A stretch of DNA of 64,000 bases from Hymenobacter jeollabukensis (GTDB lineage: Bacteria > Bacteroidota > Bacteroidia > Cytophagales > Hymenobacteraceae), in the NCBI RefSeq assembly GCF_005771675.1, contig NZ_VAJM01000003.1, positions 310,001 to 374,000 on the forward strand, given 5' to 3'. This document shows positions 1-7,606 of this stretch, piece by piece. The first letter of the stretch is position 1. The number at the start of each line of letters is the position of its first letter. The position numbers were made by a program, and so were the translations under genes. The notes under the pieces were generated by a model, which was given only the letters and a program-made list of their open reading frames with translations, was not told where the DNA came from and made no database searches.

Positions 1-415
1 GGCTTTCCTGCAGGCGGCACTCGCGCAGCCGGATGGTGACGGGGCGCAGCCCGGCCGCGCGGGGCACGCTCCGGGCCACAAACTCGCGGATGGCCGCCAG
101 ACCGCCGCCCCGCAGATCCACAGCTTCGGCGGGCGGCGGGAGCTGGTCTGGCCGGGCGGGGCGCGGCAGCAGGTAAGCCACGGCCCCGGGCTCGGCCCGC
201 TCATCGAGCACGGCCGCCACGTAGAACTGCGTGGGCGTAATGGCGGCGGGCACCGGCTGCAGCGCCAGCGTGGGTATCGGTGTCGCGGGGCGGCCTTGCC
301 GGCCCAGGCCCGGCAGCGTCGCCAGCAGCCAGGCCAGGGCCACCGACCGGTGGCGGAGCGCCCCGGGCTTGCGCGCGGCTAATTGCAGAAAATGAAGAAT
401 TCGGGAAGCAGACAA
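1..415 (-). CDS. Hypothetical exported protein, partial (C-terminus outside window)
   Basis: Reading the minus strand gives an open frame running off the left edge with strongly GC-biased third positions, which supports coding. A hydrophobic stretch (ALAWLLATLPGLG) near the N-terminus looks like a signal peptide and is followed by a mature part with TPTQFYVAAVLDERA, a proline-rich linker and AIREFVARSVPRAAGLRPV. No domain is recognised; the layout suggests a secreted or periplasmic protein. No ATG is available: TTG at 413-415 is the most plausible start, but the frame stays open further upstream to beyond 540, so the start is uncertain. The 260 bases between this gene and the next divergent gene show nothing clear. 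Confidence 0.5.
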   Translation of the reverse strand, partial: MSASRILHFLQLAARKPGALRHRSVALAWLLATLPGLGRQGRPATPIPTLALQPVPAAITPTQFYVAAVLDERAEPGAVAYLLPRPARPDQLPPPAEAVDLRGGGLAAIREFVARSVPRAAGLRPVTIRLRECRLQES

Positions 416-676
416 CGCGGTGGCGGCTAGGCGGTGTCTGCCTAACGCTGACGCCGCCAGTGCAAGTTCAGCTAAGGCCTCGGACGGCCCTGGTGTGCTG
501 TGGGCGTCGCCGCATTGGCAACGTTCCCGATAACGATTGCGCAAATAAAAGCCCCAAACCCGCCGTGTTCGGGCCCGCGGCGGCAGTAGTATTAGCTTGT
601 ATTTAAGCGTGTCGGCGCCAACGGCGCCGGCGGCCTCCCGGGGCCGCGTCGCGCTTTTTCTTCCGCATTCCTCCCT

Positions 677-2413
677 ATGACCCGACCTTTTACTTTTCTG
701 CGCGGCGCAGCGGCTGCCGCGCTGCTGCTGGCCGCCCCCGCGCTGCACGCCCAGCAGGTGGCCTTTCCCGGGGCCGAGGGCGCCGGCAAGTTTACCACCG
801 GCGGCCGGGGCAAGGCTGCGGCGCCGACCACGGTGTTTGAAGTAACCTCGCTGTCCGACGCTACCGGTGCCTCCACCACGCCCGGCACGCTGCGCTACGC
901 CCTGACGCAGACGGCCACCGCGCGCACCATCGTGTTCCGGGTGTGCGGCACCATCCACCTCACGTCGCGGCTGAGCATTAACAAGGCCAACACCACCATT
1001 GCCGGCCAGACGGCCCCCGGCGAGGGTATCTGCATTGCCGACTACCCGGTGAGCATCAGCGCCAACAACCTCGTCATCCGCTTCCTGCGCATCCGTCTCG
1101 GCGACCGGTTTCAGAAAATCGTCGATGCCAACGGCAACCCCGTCAACGGCTCGGGCGACGGCGACGCGCTCAGCGGCACCGGCTACAAAAACATCGTGGT
1201 GGACCACTGCACCATGAGCTGGTCCAACGACGAGGCCTTTACCGTGTACAGCGGCGACTCGACCACCCTGCAGTGGAACCTGATCAGCGAGCCGCTGAAC
1301 TACTCCTACCACTTCGAAACCGGCGACACCGACTACGAGCGGCACGGCTACGGCGGCATATGGGGCGGGCAGCACGCCTCGTTTCACCACAACCTCTTTG
1401 CCCACTGCCTGAGCCGCACCCCGCGCTTCAACGGCAGCCGCTACGTGAACATCAACGGCTGGGAAAACTGCGACTTCCGCAACAACGTGCTCTACAACTG
1501 GGGCTCCAACAACGTGTACGGCGGCGAAGGCGCCAACTACAACGTGGTGGGCAACTACTACAAGTTCGGCCCGAACACCAGCAACAGCGCCAAGTTCCGC
1601 ATCCTAAACCCCTACAAGCAAACCAGCACGCCCACGCTGCCCTACGGTAAGTACTACTTCACCGGCAACTACGTGGACGGCAGCTCCAGCGTGACCAACC
1701 GCAACTGGCTGGGCGCGCTGATGAACGGCGGGAGCGTGGCCGACACCGCCACGGCCCGCGTGACCACGCCCTTCCCGCTGATTCCGATTCCGGCCGAAAC
1801 GGCGCAGCAGGCCTACGCGGCGGTGCTGCAAAACGTGGGCTGCGTGCTGCCCGCCCGCGACACCCTCGACCAGCGCATCATCAACAACGTCCTCAACCGC
1901 ACCGGGCGCATCATCGACGTGCAGGGCGGCTACCCCCACGGCACGCCCTACTCCGTGTCGCAGACGGCCTGGCCCAGCCTGACCTGCGGCGCCGCCCCCG
2001 CCGACACCGACCACGACGGCATGCCCGACGCCTGGGAAGTGCAGAACGGGCTGAACCCCAACAACGCCGCCGACCGCCAGAACCTGGCCGCCAACGGCTA
2101 CACCAACCTGGAAAACTACCTCAACGGCCTCGTAGCCACCGTCACCAGCAGCAAAGCCCGGCAGGAAACGACCACGCTGCTGCAGGCCTACCCCAACCCC
2201 GCCACCGAGCAGCTGACCCTGCAGCACCCGCTGGCCGGCCGCGCCGCCCAAGTGACGGTGTACGGCTTCAACGGGCAGGTGGTGGCCCGCTACGCCGCCG
2301 CCGCCGGCCGCACCGAAACGCGCCTGCCCCTGGCCGGCCTGCCCGCCGGCAACTACCTGCTGCTCTTCGCCGACGAGCAGCTGCACCTGACGACGAAAAT
2401 CGTGAAGCGCTAA
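677..2413 (+). CDS. Secreted pectate lyase-like protein (PL1-type) with T9SS sorting domain
   Basis: Likely cleaves pectate or a related polyuronate outside the cell. The 578-aa protein has a signal peptide (residues 1-25, ending ALHAQ) and a right-handed beta-helix lyase domain (about 27-400) with the FPGAEGAG opening and IVVDHCTMSWSNDE ladder typical of bacterial polysaccharide lyase family 1. A calcium-binding-type loop, DTDHDGMPDAWE, lies near 443-455. The C-terminus (about 505-578) is a T9SS type A sorting domain with the AYPNPA opening and terminal KIVKR, so the protein is expected to be exported by the Por system and released or anchored at the surface. It stands alone with its own terminator. 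Substrate specificity is inferred from family only. Confidence 0.85.
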   Translation: MTRPFTFLRGAAAAALLLAAPALHAQQVAFPGAEGAGKFTTGGRGKAAAPTTVFEVTSLSDATGASTTPGTLRYALTQTATARTIVFRVCGTIHLTSRLSINKANTTIAGQTAPGEGICIADYPVSISANNLVIRFLRIRLGDRFQKIVDANGNPVNGSGDGDALSGTGYKNIVVDHCTMSWSNDEAFTVYSGDSTTLQWNLISEPLNYSYHFETGDTDYERHGYGGIWGGQHASFHHNLFAHCLSRTPRFNGSRYVNINGWENCDFRNNVLYNWGSNNVYGGEGANYNVVGNYYKFGPNTSNSAKFRILNPYKQTSTPTLPYGKYYFTGNYVDGSSSVTNRNWLGALMNGGSVADTATARVTTPFPLIPIPAETAQQAYAAVLQNVGCVLPARDTLDQRIINNVLNRTGRIIDVQGGYPHGTPYSVSQTAWPSLTCGAAPADTDHDGMPDAWEVQNGLNPNNAADRQNLAANGYTNLENYLNGLVATVTSSKARQETTTLLQAYPNPATEQLTLQHPLAGRAAQVTVYGFNGQVVARYAAAAGRTETRLPLAGLPAGNYLLLFADEQLHLTTKIVKR

Positions 2414-2434
2414 ATCGGGCCGTCAAAACGTCAA

Positions 2435-2466
2435 CGCCCCGCCGGAACGGCCGTTCCGGCGGGGCG
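2435..2466 (+). terminator. Perfect 32-nt palindrome downstream of the lyase gene
   Basis: The sequence CGCCCCGCCGGAACGG and its exact reverse complement abut with no loop, followed by TGTTTCT. It starts 22 nt after the lyase stop codon and lies between convergent genes, so it can act in both directions. Confidence 0.7.
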
Positions 2467-2523
2467 TGTTTCTGAGCAAGACTGATCCGAGCGGCTGACG
2501 GCGCGCTTGGGCCAATGCTGATG

Positions 2524-2952
2524 CTACTTGGCGCGCTGACTGGTCAGCCAGGTTTCGGCATCGGCGCGGTGCGGGAAGCGCCGGAACTCGACGGTGGTGG
2601 GCGCACTGGAAACCACACCCTGGGTGGAGAGGCGGTGCACCGGGTCCTGGCCCTCCACGATGGCGCAATGGCGGAAGCCCGCCTGCCGGATGGCCCGCGG
2701 AATCCAGTCGCCGGTGAGCCACTGCTGGGCCGCCGTCGAGAGGGGTTGCCGCTGGCCGTGCACCGAGAGGATCCGGCCCGAGCCGGTGCTTTGCAGCAGC
2801 TTCAGCGCCTGCTCGTAAAATGCCTGCAATTCGCCCAGCTCGATGCGGCTGGAGCGCCAGGCCAGCTCCACGTAGCCGGCCGAGTGAAAAATGACACTGC
2901 CGGCCGCATTGCGAAAAAAGACGGTTTCCCGGTCGGGTAACAGTGGGGACAT
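2524..2952 (-). CDS. Small STAS/SEC14-like hypothetical protein
   Basis: A 142-aa soluble protein without signal peptide or membrane segment. The ATG at 2950-2952 (MSPLLPD) is chosen; the frame is open further upstream without coding character. Its plan (VFFRNAAG start, GELQAFYEQAL helix, hydrophobic strand RILSVHGQRQPL, W-I-P-R-A-I-R near the middle, VEFRRFPHRADAETWL at the end) matches that of the 134-aa protein at 16023-16427 segment by segment. The arrangement of an aromatic strand, a helix and the closing F-x-D/R-x-x-A-x-x-W-L resembles the STAS/SEC14-like small proteins common in Hymenobacteraceae. Function unknown; no partner gene is adjacent. Confidence 0.65.
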   Translation of the reverse strand: MSPLLPDRETVFFRNAAGSVIFHSAGYVELAWRSSRIELGELQAFYEQALKLLQSTGSGRILSVHGQRQPLSTAAQQWLTGDWIPRAIRQAGFRHCAIVEGQDPVHRLSTQGVVSSAPTTVEFRRFPHRADAETWLTSQRAK

Positions 2953-3232
2953 CCGGTGGTGGGCAAAAAGGCGCGCGGCACCCAGGCACCGGCGGCAAGA
3001 CAGACGAAATAAGTAGCCCCGCGTAGTCGTGTCCGGCACTGTGCCCGCCAGGATAGAGGCGGGCCGGCGGTAGTCAGCGGGGCCGAATGGGTGTAAAATT
3101 ACGAAGCCGGCGCCACATCCCGAAGCGGCCCGGCGGCAGTGAACCAGGCAATCCGGCCCACTTCCCGGGCGCAGCCGCGGTCCAGCCCGGCTGCAGTCCG
3201 CTGATTACCGGATGGATAGGGGAGCTAAAAAG

Positions 3233-3265
3233 TAATGCACAGGGTGTGGAAAACTTTGTGCATAA
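3233..3265. promoter_or_regulatory. Cluster of three DnaA-box-like nonamers
   Basis: Within 33 bases of the 328-base gene-free gap 2953-3280 there are TAATGCACA (3233-3241, one mismatch to TTATNCACA), TGTGGAAAA (3245-3253, reverse complement TTTTCCACA, fitting the relaxed TTWTNCACA) and TGTGCATAA (3257-3265, reverse complement TTATGCACA, a perfect box). They are spaced by 3 bases each. The rest of the gap shows no gene or terminator. DnaA binding is inferred from the motif only; dnaA, dnaN or an AT-rich unwinding element are not seen here. Confidence 0.4.
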
Positions 3266-3280
3266 CTCAGTTGCTGGCAG

Positions 3281-3814
3281 TTACGCCGGCCGCTGCCGCT
3301 CCATGTGCAGCCAGCGCACCTGGTTGTGCGTCACCTCGCGGGCCAGCCGGAAACCGGCCTTTTCATAAGTCCGCACGGCGCGGGTGTTGGAGGCCGCCGG
3401 TACGATGGTGCACACTTCCACGCCCAGCTGCGCGAAGAGGTAGTCCATCAGGGTGGTCAGCGCGTCGGTGCCGTAGCCGCGGCTGGTGTCGGTGCTGCTG
3501 GCAATCCAGATGTCCAGCTCGGTGGAGTTATCCAGCGGATCGACGCCATCGTAATTGACCTGCCCGATCAGCCGCCCGTCGGCCAGGATGCCGAACGACT
3601 GGCCCTGCGCCGGGTCGGAGGCGTCGAAGTAGTGGGGCTGGTAGTCGCTGAACAGCTGCTCCCAGGTGGGCAGGCCGCTGTTGTCGGCCGTGTTGAAGAT
3701 GAACGGGGTAGCATCGGAGCGCACGGCCCACTGGTAAAACAGGTCTTTGTCGGCGGGCGTGAGCGGGCGCAGGGTCACGCGGGCGCCCTGCAGCAACGGG
3801 GGCAAACTAGTCAT
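3281..3814 (-). CDS. GNAT family N-acetyltransferase (RimJ/RimL-like)
   Basis: Predicted cytosolic acetyl-CoA-dependent N-acetyltransferase of 177 aa. It opens with the RimJ/RimL-type ARVTLRPLTPADKDLFYQW, has the acceptor-side strand STELDIWI, the acetyl-CoA loop around TSRGYGTDALTTLMDYLF (R-G-x-G-T), and the closing ASNTRAVRTYEKAGF motif B. The ATG at 3812-3814 (MTSLPPLLQG) is preferred over the longer frame from 3931 because family proteins start immediately before the RVTLRPL strand. The substrate cannot be told from sequence; members acetylate ribosomal-protein N-termini, antibiotics or small amines. It converges on no operon partner. Confidence 0.85.
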   Translation of the reverse strand: MTSLPPLLQGARVTLRPLTPADKDLFYQWAVRSDATPFIFNTADNSGLPTWEQLFSDYQPHYFDASDPAQGQSFGILADGRLIGQVNYDGVDPLDNSTELDIWIASSTDTSRGYGTDALTTLMDYLFAQLGVEVCTIVPAASNTRAVRTYEKAGFRLAREVTHNQVRWLHMERQRPA

Positions 3815-4011
3815 GCACGAAAGCGGAGAGGAGCGGAGGTCTGCGTAAGATACGGCACGGCGCGGCGCTTTGCGGCAAAATCTGGCCATTCGCTGCCAAA
3901 CGGGAAACGGCGGGCCGCCTGGGCGCGGCACCCGAATCTGCGGGCAGACGGCCCCAGCCGGAGCATCCGCGCCGATTTCAGCTTACTTTAGGTTTGATTC
4001 CCGCTCCCGCC

Positions 4012-5448
4012 ATGCCCACGCCCGCCCCCGCTGCCGAAGCCCCTGACCTTGCCGCCCTGCTGCCCCGGCTGCGCGCCCGCAGCGAAGCCCTGCGCCGCGA
4101 ATCCGTGGCCGAACGGGCCGGCCGCCTGCAGCGCCTGCACCAGTGGATAGGCCAGAACCGCGCGGCCGTGCAGCAGGCCCTGCACCAGGATTTCGGCAAG
4201 CCCGCCACCGAAACCGACGTCACCGAGCTCTACGCCACCCAGGCCGAAATTCGCCACGCCATTCGGCACCTGAAACGCTGGATGGCGCCCAAGCGGGTAA
4301 GTACGCCGCTAGCCCTGCTCGGCACCACCTCGTGGGTGCAGTACGAGCCCAAGGGCGTGGCCCTGATCATGGCGCCCTGGAACTACCCGTTTTACCTGGC
4401 CGTGGGCCCGCTGGCCTCGGCCCTGGCCGCCGGCAACTGCTGCGTGCTCAAGCCCTCCGAGCTGACGCCGGCCGTATCGGCCCTGCTGGCCCGCATGGCG
4501 CGGGAGGTGTTCGATCCGGCCGAAGTCGTGGTGGTGGAAGGCGGCAAGGACGCGGCCACCGCCCTGCTGGCCCAGCCCTTCGACCACATCTTCTTCACCG
4601 GCTCGCCGCAGGTGGGCAAGGTGGTGATGCGCGCCGCCGCCGAGCACCTGGCCAGCGTCACGCTGGAGCTGGGCGGCAAGAGCCCGGCCATCGTCGATGC
4701 CTCGGCCGACCTGCGCGACGCGGCCGAGAAGCTGGTGTGGGGCAAGTGCGTGAATGCCGGCCAGACCTGCGTGGCCCCCGATTACCTGTTGGTGCACGAA
4801 AGCGTACAGGCCCCGCTGATCGAGGAAATCCGCGGGGTGCTGCGCCGCTTCTACGACGCCGAGGGCGCGGGCGTGGCCGCTTCCGCCTCGTTTGCGCGCA
4901 TCGTCAACGGCCAGCACTTCCAGCGCCTCGCGGGCCTGCTCGAAGACGCCCAGCGGCGCGGCGCCACCGTGGCCCTGGGCGGCGGCGTCGACCAGAGCCA
5001 GTGCTTTATCGAGCCCACCGTGCTCACCGACGTGGCCCCCGACAGTGGCGTGCTGCAGGAGGAAATCTTCGGGCCGCTGCTGCCGGTGGTGCCCTTCCGC
5101 ACGCTCATGGAAGCCGCCGACTTCGTCAACGCCCGGCCCCGGCCGCTGGCGCTGTACGTGTTTGCCCGCAGCCCGGAGGCGCAGCGCTACGTGCTCGGGC
5201 GCGTGCCCGCCGGCGGGGCCTGCCTGAACGACACCATCATTCACCTGGGCCACCTGGAGCTGCCCTTCGGCGGGGCCGGCAACAGCGGCATCGGGCGGGC
5301 GCATGGGCACTACGGCTTCCTGGCCTTCTCCAACGAAAAAGCCGTGCTGCGTCAGCGCGTCGGCCAAACCGGCATCAAGCTCTTCTACCCGCCCTACACG
5401 CCCAAGGTGCAGCGCGTGGTGGATCTGCTGCTGAAATATCTGGGGTGA
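4012..5448 (+). CDS. NAD(P)-dependent aldehyde dehydrogenase (class 3-like)
   Basis: Oxidises aldehydes to carboxylates in the cytosol. The 478-aa protein has the class 3 (fatty/aromatic aldehyde) signature: APWNYPFYLAVGPLASALAAGN substrate/cofactor entry, the catalytic glutamate in LELGGKSP, the catalytic cysteine in NAGQTCVAPDY, and EEIFGPLLPV. The C-terminal LPFGGAGNSGIGRAHG is typical of membrane-associated or fatty-aldehyde dehydrogenases. ATG 4012 is used rather than the in-frame TTG at 3994, since TTACTTTAGGTTTG immediately upstream looks like a promoter -7 region. It may work with the long-chain-alcohol-oxidase-type GMC protein at 7607, which would supply fatty aldehydes; that link is an inference. 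Confidence 0.9.
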   Translation: MPTPAPAAEAPDLAALLPRLRARSEALRRESVAERAGRLQRLHQWIGQNRAAVQQALHQDFGKPATETDVTELYATQAEIRHAIRHLKRWMAPKRVSTPLALLGTTSWVQYEPKGVALIMAPWNYPFYLAVGPLASALAAGNCCVLKPSELTPAVSALLARMAREVFDPAEVVVVEGGKDAATALLAQPFDHIFFTGSPQVGKVVMRAAAEHLASVTLELGGKSPAIVDASADLRDAAEKLVWGKCVNAGQTCVAPDYLLVHESVQAPLIEEIRGVLRRFYDAEGAGVAASASFARIVNGQHFQRLAGLLEDAQRRGATVALGGGVDQSQCFIEPTVLTDVAPDSGVLQEEIFGPLLPVVPFRTLMEAADFVNARPRPLALYVFARSPEAQRYVLGRVPAGGACLNDTIIHLGHLELPFGGAGNSGIGRAHGHYGFLAFSNEKAVLRQRVGQTGIKLFYPPYTPKVQRVVDLLLKYLG

Positions 5449-5552
5449 AATGCCAAGCCCCGACGAAGCCGGAGCGGCTTACGGGGCAAGGTTCCGTGGG
5501 GCTTATCAAACGAGGTTAATCCGGCTCAGTGGTGCCGGGGACCGTTGCCGGA

Positions 5553-7310
5553 TCATGGTTGCGTAGCGGGAGCCGGCGACGGAGCAACCGGCGTTGCGGC
5601 CGGCTCCGTCGGCTTCTGTTCTGCCGGCGTGGGCTCGGCGGGTGCCGGGGCTGGCTCGGTCGGTGCCGGCATGGGCTCGGCGGGTGCCGATTGGGGGGCG
5701 GGTTCGGCGGGCTTGGTTTCCGCCGGAGCAGGCGCGGTGTCAGTTGGCGTGGCCGCCGGAGCGGGCATCACGGCCGGGGTAGTGGCCGGAGCAGGCGCAA
5801 CTACTGGAGACGCTGGAATTGCCGGTCGGGCCGGAACCGGTACTGGCTTGCGGGTCCCTTTCTTTGGCTTGTAGCGGGCGTTGCCGATGTTCAGCAGCGA
5901 AAACTGCATGTAAACGCTGGCCCCGTACGGATCGGCGCTGGCAAACAGGGACGAGAGGTCGTTGGAGCCAATCAGCAGCGGCCCCATGCGCAGCGACATG
6001 CCGGTGGCCACGGTGCGGTAGTTGTTCAGCAGCGCCACCGAGGGGGCAATTTCCAGCCACTTGGTTTCCAGGCGCGGCGACACCGTGGCCGTGGAAAACG
6101 TGCGCATGCCCACCGCGTAGCGCCCGGTCATGCCCTGATTGATGGCCGCATTCACGTACAGCTTGCCGGCCAGGCGGTAGTCCACGTCGAGGTGCAGGGC
6201 CGTGGGCAGCTTGGCTTTCAGGACGGTGGTGCGCGGGTAGCGCACGGTGCGCAGCACGCGGTTCATGCGTTCGTCGAGATTGTCGAGGTCGATGCCCTCG
6301 ACGTCGGCTTCGCTTACTTTCAGGTTGGTGGCTTGGATGCGGGCGTAGTTCATCGCCTGGGCGTAGCGCACCGAGCCCATATCCGTCAGGGCTGCCGCCA
6401 GGCGCAGGCGGTACTTGTTGCGCGAGTGGTCCACCCGGTTGCGCCCCTTCTTGTCCACGTAGTTGTACTGCTCGGTCTGGGGGCGCAGCTCGTACACCAC
6501 CCCCACATCCAGGCCCCAGCCCGCGCCGTTGCCGTTGCCCGGCTTCAGCCAGCGCAGCGCCTGCCCGGCGTCGAAATTGTCGAAGGCATCGAGGTTGGAG
6601 TAGCCGAAAGCCGCGTCCAAGCGCTTGAGGTGCAGGGTGGAGTCGCCGGTGCTGGCCGTGCGGGCCACCACTTCGTAGTCCAGCGCCTTCGACTGCAGGT
6701 AGGCCGAGGCAATGCCGCTCACGCGCCGCACCGTGGCGCCGGCCTTGAGGAAGTGGCGGCCCTGATCGAGCACCACCCGCCCGTAGCCCACGTTCCACTC
6801 GGCAATGGCGTTCAGGTTCAGGTTGAGGGTCTGGTTGCGCACGTCGGCGCGCTGCTCGAAGCCATCCACGGCGTTGCGGATAAACTCTGGCGAGGCCGCA
6901 TTGACCTGAATGCTGGTGCGCACGCGGCTGCTCACGGCCACGGTGTTGCGCGCGTTCAGGCGCAGCAGCAGCCCGGGGCCCCGCAGCGTCAGGCCGACCC
7001 CGCCCAGGCGCGCGTCGTTGCCCGGGCGCGGCGTCAGGTACCGCTGGCTCAGGTCCAGGTCGTTGGCGCCGGGGGAGCGGAGCGTCCAGGGCCCCACGTA
7101 GCGGTAGGCGTTGTTGGTGGCGTGCACATCGAAGCCGATGAGCTGCAGCTGGCACGAGAGGCGGTTGTCGGCGAGGGTGCCGGGGTTCCAGCTCATGCCC
7201 TCCAGGCCCGCGTAGTTGCCGTGCGCGGGGCTAAAGGTGGTCTGGGCTACGACGGTACTGGGCAACACGCCCAGGGCCGCCGCGCAAAGGCGGGTAAAAA
7301 GTTGTTTCAT
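5553..7310 (-). CDS. DUF5723-type outer-membrane beta-barrel protein with Pro/Ala-rich tail
   Basis: A 585-aa exported protein: signal peptide to about residue 22 (STVVAQ), then repeated amphipathic beta-strands to about 480 (for example FSPAHGNYAGLEGMSWNPG, the usual opening of DUF5723 proteins, and KLYVNAAINQG). The last ~105 residues are low complexity, rich in P, A, T and E with repeats of PAPAE/PAPTE, and are likely disordered on the cell surface or periplasmic side. DUF5723 proteins of Bacteroidota are predicted porin-like barrels of unknown substrate. It is convergent with the aldehyde dehydrogenase; a weak AAGCCCC/GGGGCTT inverted repeat (5455-5504) may end both transcripts. Confidence 0.75.
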   Translation of the reverse strand: MKQLFTRLCAAALGVLPSTVVAQTTFSPAHGNYAGLEGMSWNPGTLADNRLSCQLQLIGFDVHATNNAYRYVGPWTLRSPGANDLDLSQRYLTPRPGNDARLGGVGLTLRGPGLLLRLNARNTVAVSSRVRTSIQVNAASPEFIRNAVDGFEQRADVRNQTLNLNLNAIAEWNVGYGRVVLDQGRHFLKAGATVRRVSGIASAYLQSKALDYEVVARTASTGDSTLHLKRLDAAFGYSNLDAFDNFDAGQALRWLKPGNGNGAGWGLDVGVVYELRPQTEQYNYVDKKGRNRVDHSRNKYRLRLAAALTDMGSVRYAQAMNYARIQATNLKVSEADVEGIDLDNLDERMNRVLRTVRYPRTTVLKAKLPTALHLDVDYRLAGKLYVNAAINQGMTGRYAVGMRTFSTATVSPRLETKWLEIAPSVALLNNYRTVATGMSLRMGPLLIGSNDLSSLFASADPYGASVYMQFSLLNIGNARYKPKKGTRKPVPVPARPAIPASPVVAPAPATTPAVMPAPAATPTDTAPAPAETKPAEPAPQSAPAEPMPAPTEPAPAPAEPTPAEQKPTEPAATPVAPSPAPATQP

Positions 7311-7411
7311 GCAGACTGGTGCAATAGGAGGGTAGCAGGACGGAGAAGTTCAAGCCAACTGAGTAGAGTGAAATAGTTGCACTCAGCCTGTATTTCAGTT
7401 GGATTAAAAAG

Positions 7412-7442
7412 CAAAAATACCCTGTTCAGCCAGGGCCTACAA
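7412..7442 (-). promoter_or_regulatory. Bacteroidota-type promoter of the DUF5723 gene
   Basis: On the minus strand TTG (7440-7442), a 20-nt spacer and TATTTTTG (7412-7419) match the TTG-N19-TAnnTTTG consensus with one extra spacer base, about 100 nt ahead of the start at 7310. Confidence 0.5.
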
Positions 7443-7606
7443 TACCCGGAAGCAGGTATTTAGCGCGCTTATCTCATCGAGTCAGCTCGTCTGATTCGGC
7501 AGAAAAGTAGTCGGCATGCCGAGCTTATCGGCCCGAATGCGTACCTTTTCTAACCGATGCCCGCGGGCGGTTCGCGCCACCCGTTTCCGCCCAGCCCACC
7601 CGCCGC

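Noticed and set aside
3233-3265. Calling this region the chromosomal origin
   Set aside because: No dnaA/dnaN/gidA neighbours and no AT-rich unwinding element; only a DnaA-box cluster is reported.
4143-5519. Long alternative frames inside the aldehyde dehydrogenase gene
   Set aside because: Arginine/alanine-rich shadow frames typical of high-GC DNA.
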